NCBI GenBank assembly: GCA_945865725.1
Contig: CAMBEO010000020.1
Coordinates: 1 to 33,009, forward strand
Length of the DNA stretch: 33,009 bases
Origin: Thermoflexus hugenholtzii JAD2
GTDB taxonomy: Bacteria > Chloroflexota > UBA11872 > UBA12225
Direction: 5' to 3'
A program made the translations under genes and the position numbers. The notes below the pieces were generated by a model. The model was given only the letters and a program-made list of their open reading frames with translations. It was not told where the DNA came from and did not search any database. Below are positions 31,029-33,009 of this stretch, piece after piece (positions within the stretch are counted from its first letter, which is position 1; every line of letters begins with the position of its first letter).

Positions 31029-32444
31029 ATGAAAACGGCACCCGAGCGCCCGCGCCCCTCCCCGCCAGACGTCGCCTGGCCCAAGGTCTTCCGCCTGGCG
31101 GCACCAGCCGTCGTCGACGGGTTCCTGGCGATGACCGTCGGCGTGATTGGATTGCTTCTCGTCGGTCGGTTGGGCGACGCGGCGCTCGCGGGCATGGGAG
31201 CGGCCCTGCAGCTCGTCTGGTTTGCGATCAGCCTCGGGGCGGCCCTTGGGACGGGGACGACCGTGTCGGTCGCCCACGCCATCGGTCGCGGCGACCGCGA
31301 GGGCGCGAGAACCGTCGTCGTGCAGGCCGTTGTCCTCGCGCTCGCCGCCAGCGTCGTCGTAGCTTGCCTGGCCCCTTTCTCGACTGATCTCGTCGCCGTA
31401 CTTGGTGGGGACCGCGAGGTGACCGAACGAGGGGCGGACTACGTGCGCGTAAGCCTCGTTGGAGCGGTGGTGCTGATCTTGCCTGCGGTCCTGTCAGGCG
31501 CACTCCGAGGTGTTGGTGACACGCGCACGCCGATGCTGGCCGGGATCGCGACGAACGTAGTCAACCTTGCGTTGACCCCATTGCTCGTCTTTGGCGTCTC
31601 GGGAGTTCCAGCTCACGGGGTCGAGGGCGCCGCTTGGGGCGCGACGGTCGCACGCGCGATCGGTGGCCTCGTCATGGTCGCCGCCCTTCTACGCAGTGAC
31701 CACGTGATTGGCTTGCCATGGCAGTCGGGCATGCGCCATCGCTGGCTGCCAGACCTTGGGGCGATCCGGAGGCTTACTTCCCTCAGTCTCCCGACGGCCG
31801 TCGAGCAGTTCCAGGCGACGACGGCCATGCTCATCTTTGGGATGCTCGTGCTTGCCGAGGGGACCGCCATCTCGGCCGCGCAACGCGTCGTCTTCAACCT
31901 GATGGGCGTCGCCTACCTGCCGGCCATCGGGTGCGCCACCGCGGCAACGATCCTCGTCGGGCAGTCCTACGGCGCTGGCGTGCCGTGGCCAGGAGGGCCT
32001 GCGGCGGTTCGGGCGACCGAGCGCTCTTTCGTGCTGGCGCTCGGGTGGCTCGTGTCCATGGGGTCACTTTTCGTCGCGTTTGCTCCATTCCTGGTGGGCC
32101 TCTACACGACCGAGCCAGCGGTCCTCGAAGCGGGCGTACCCGGTCTGCGGATCATCGGCGTGTTCTTGCCAGTCGCGACGATCAGCATCGTGTTCGGTTC
32201 CGCCCTGCGGGGGGCTGGAGACACGCGATCACCAATGACGATCAGTTCCATCACGATGTGGCTTGTAACCCTTCCTACCGCATGGTTCGCGGGGAACGTC
32301 CTCGGGGCCGGACTCCCCGGGTTATTCGGCGCGTTCTTCGTGGGCGGGTTCGCCTCGGGCTGTGGCGCGTGGTGGCGCTGGCGGCGAACGGTCAGGGCTC
32401 TCGGGATTGGCGTGCGGCCCGCTGCTCTCGGCGCGACCGCCTGA
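31029..32444 (+). CDS. MATE-family multidrug efflux transporter (DinF/NorM type)
   Basis: A 471-aa inner-membrane antiporter with about 12 hydrophobic segments in two homologous halves. The halves share the pattern VLSGALRGVGDTRTPMLAGI (about 155-175) and VFGSALRGAGDTRSPMTISS (about 395-415), a MATE hallmark, and the N half shows PAVVDGFLAMTVGVIGLLLVGRLGDAALAGMG. Family members expel cationic drugs or toxic metabolites using sodium or proton gradients; DinF, the DNA-damage-inducible member in Escherichia coli, belongs here. The start ATG has no clear ribosome-binding site. A LexA box lies in the shared upstream region, but it fits the opposite gene's promoter better. A short perfect stem follows the stop codon. 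Confidence 0.93.
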   Translation: MKTAPERPRPSPPDVAWPKVFRLAAPAVVDGFLAMTVGVIGLLLVGRLGDAALAGMGAALQLVWFAISLGAALGTGTTVSVAHAIGRGDREGARTVVVQAVVLALAASVVVACLAPFSTDLVAVLGGDREVTERGADYVRVSLVGAVVLILPAVLSGALRGVGDTRTPMLAGIATNVVNLALTPLLVFGVSGVPAHGVEGAAWGATVARAIGGLVMVAALLRSDHVIGLPWQSGMRHRWLPDLGAIRRLTSLSLPTAVEQFQATTAMLIFGMLVLAEGTAISAAQRVVFNLMGVAYLPAIGCATAATILVGQSYGAGVPWPGGPAAVRATERSFVLALGWLVSMGSLFVAFAPFLVGLYTTEPAVLEAGVPGLRIIGVFLPVATISIVFGSALRGAGDTRSPMTISSITMWLVTLPTAWFAGNVLGAGLPGLFGAFFVGGFASGCGAWWRWRRTVRALGIGVRPAALGATA

Positions 32445-32460
32445 CGCCTTACTCAAGGCG
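32445..32460 (+). terminator. Short hairpin directly after the MATE gene
   Basis: CGCCTT, ACTC, AAGGCG form a perfect six-pair stem beginning at the base after the stop codon. There is no U-run, so terminator function is uncertain. Confidence 0.4.
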
Positions 32461-32800
32461 CGTCAAGGCCCTTGGTGACACGTCGCGTCCGTGATGCCGT
32501 GGCCATTCATCGACCGAATACAGCCTCCAGGAGCAGGATCCGCGGTCGGCCCTCGGCGGTTGCGTGACAGAACGCGGCGCCTGATCGACGGAACGCGGCG
32601 CGCTGGGATCTGGGCGGGCGAAATGGCGGCCGCGGGACTCGCGGCACTGGGAGGCGTGCCGACGATTGGGGTGAGGCACCGGACGGTGGCGCGGACGTCC
32701 CGGCTTGGCCGGGCGGGAGGTTCACGGGGCCGGTGCGTTGCGGATGGTCGGAGCCAGGGACGGCTCGACCGGCAGGACCCCCAAGGAGGGACGGACGGCC
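32445..32800. other. 356-base intergenic region before flagellin
   Basis: Apart from the short hairpin and the flagellin ribosome-binding site, I see only a direct repeat of GAACGCGGCGC near 32570-32605 and GC-rich low-complexity sequence. No clear sigma-28 (TAAA-N15-GCCGATAA) or sigma-70 promoter is visible, and the open frames on the minus strand show no domain. It may hold a flagellar promoter of a kind I cannot recognise. Confidence 0.5.
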
Positions 32801-33009
32801 ATGGCACTGCGGGTGAACTACAACTACGAGTCGATCTCGGCGCAGCGCAACCTGTCGCAAACGCAGGGGAGCTTCTTCAAGGCGATCGAGCAGCTGTCGT
32901 CGGGGATGCGGATCAACAAGGCGTCGGACGACGCGGCGGGCCTGGCGGTGAGCGAGAAGCTGAAGAACCAGGTGCGGGGGCTGAACCAGGCGCAGCGGAA
33001 CGGGCAGGA
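32801..33009 (+). CDS. fliC: Flagellin, N-terminal fragment (cut by window end)
   Basis: The first 69 codons match the conserved D0/D1 region of flagellin, the subunit of the external flagellar filament: MALRVNYNYESISAQRNLSQTQ, then SFFKAIEQLSSGMRINKASD and DAAGLAVSEKLKNQVRGLNQAQRN. LSSGMRI and DDAAGLAVSEKL are the family's best-conserved blocks. AAGGAGGG lies about ten bases upstream of the ATG. The rest of the gene lies outside the window, so the variable D2/D3 domains and the C terminus cannot be judged. No other flagellar gene is in the window. Confidence 0.93.
   Translation, partial: MALRVNYNYESISAQRNLSQTQGSFFKAIEQLSSGMRINKASDDAAGLAVSEKLKNQVRGLNQAQRNGQ

Overview
This is a very GC-rich (roughly 70% by eye) bacterial chromosomal window carrying about 23 protein genes on both strands, plus the 5' end of a flagellin gene at the right edge. 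I found no tRNA, rRNA, CRISPR array, transposase or phage gene. The mix suggests a free-living, soil- or water-type heterotroph: Tat-type and lipoprotein-like ABC binding proteins, many amidohydrolases, sugar-acid enzymes, flagellin, and a LexA box of the GAAC-N4-GTTC type used by Gram-positives and relatives. Chloroflexota is my best guess. It is an inference from style, not proven by a marker gene.

Layout. Bases 1-423 hold no convincing gene. From 424 to 4185 a minus-strand block encodes an aldose-epimerase-like enzyme, then a diacylglycerol-kinase-fold lipid kinase, an M20 amidohydrolase and a small unknown protein. A monofunctional heme catalase (4367-5932, +) follows and is separated by three hairpins from an HpcH/HpaI aldolase (-). 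From 7067 to 10480 lies a compact three-gene operon (circularly permuted ATP-grasp, alpha-E, transglutaminase), a conserved peptide-modification module of unknown substrate. Next come a mannonate-dehydratase-like enzyme (-), a serine hydrolase (+), a DegT/DnrJ aminotransferase (-) and an HxH amidohydrolase (+). The block 16287-20384 (-) reads Rieske protein, amidohydrolase, amidohydrolase, chromate-type transporter, with overlapping or nearly touching ends; a Gfo/Idh/MocA oxidoreductase diverges from it. From 21876 to 26442 (-) is a peptide-type ABC importer (binding protein and two permeases, no ATPase), divergent from a short-chain dehydrogenase. The right end holds a second solute-binding protein (-), a second serine hydrolase (+), a stand-alone TSCPD-like protein (-), a MATE/DinF-type transporter (+) and flagellin (+).

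The mannonate dehydratase, HpcH aldolase, epimerase, Gfo/Idh and SDR enzymes together suggest sugar and sugar-acid catabolism fed by importers. They are scattered, so a single pathway is only a hypothesis.

The most distinctive non-coding feature is a family of short palindromic GC-rich repeats that sits just 3' of stop codons across the window. It includes a perfect triple tandem 54-bp array, and in at least two genes the repeat has become part of the reading frame. The best regulatory find is a near-perfect LexA box overlapping the -10 element of the TSCPD-like gene, in the interval it shares with the MATE transporter gene.
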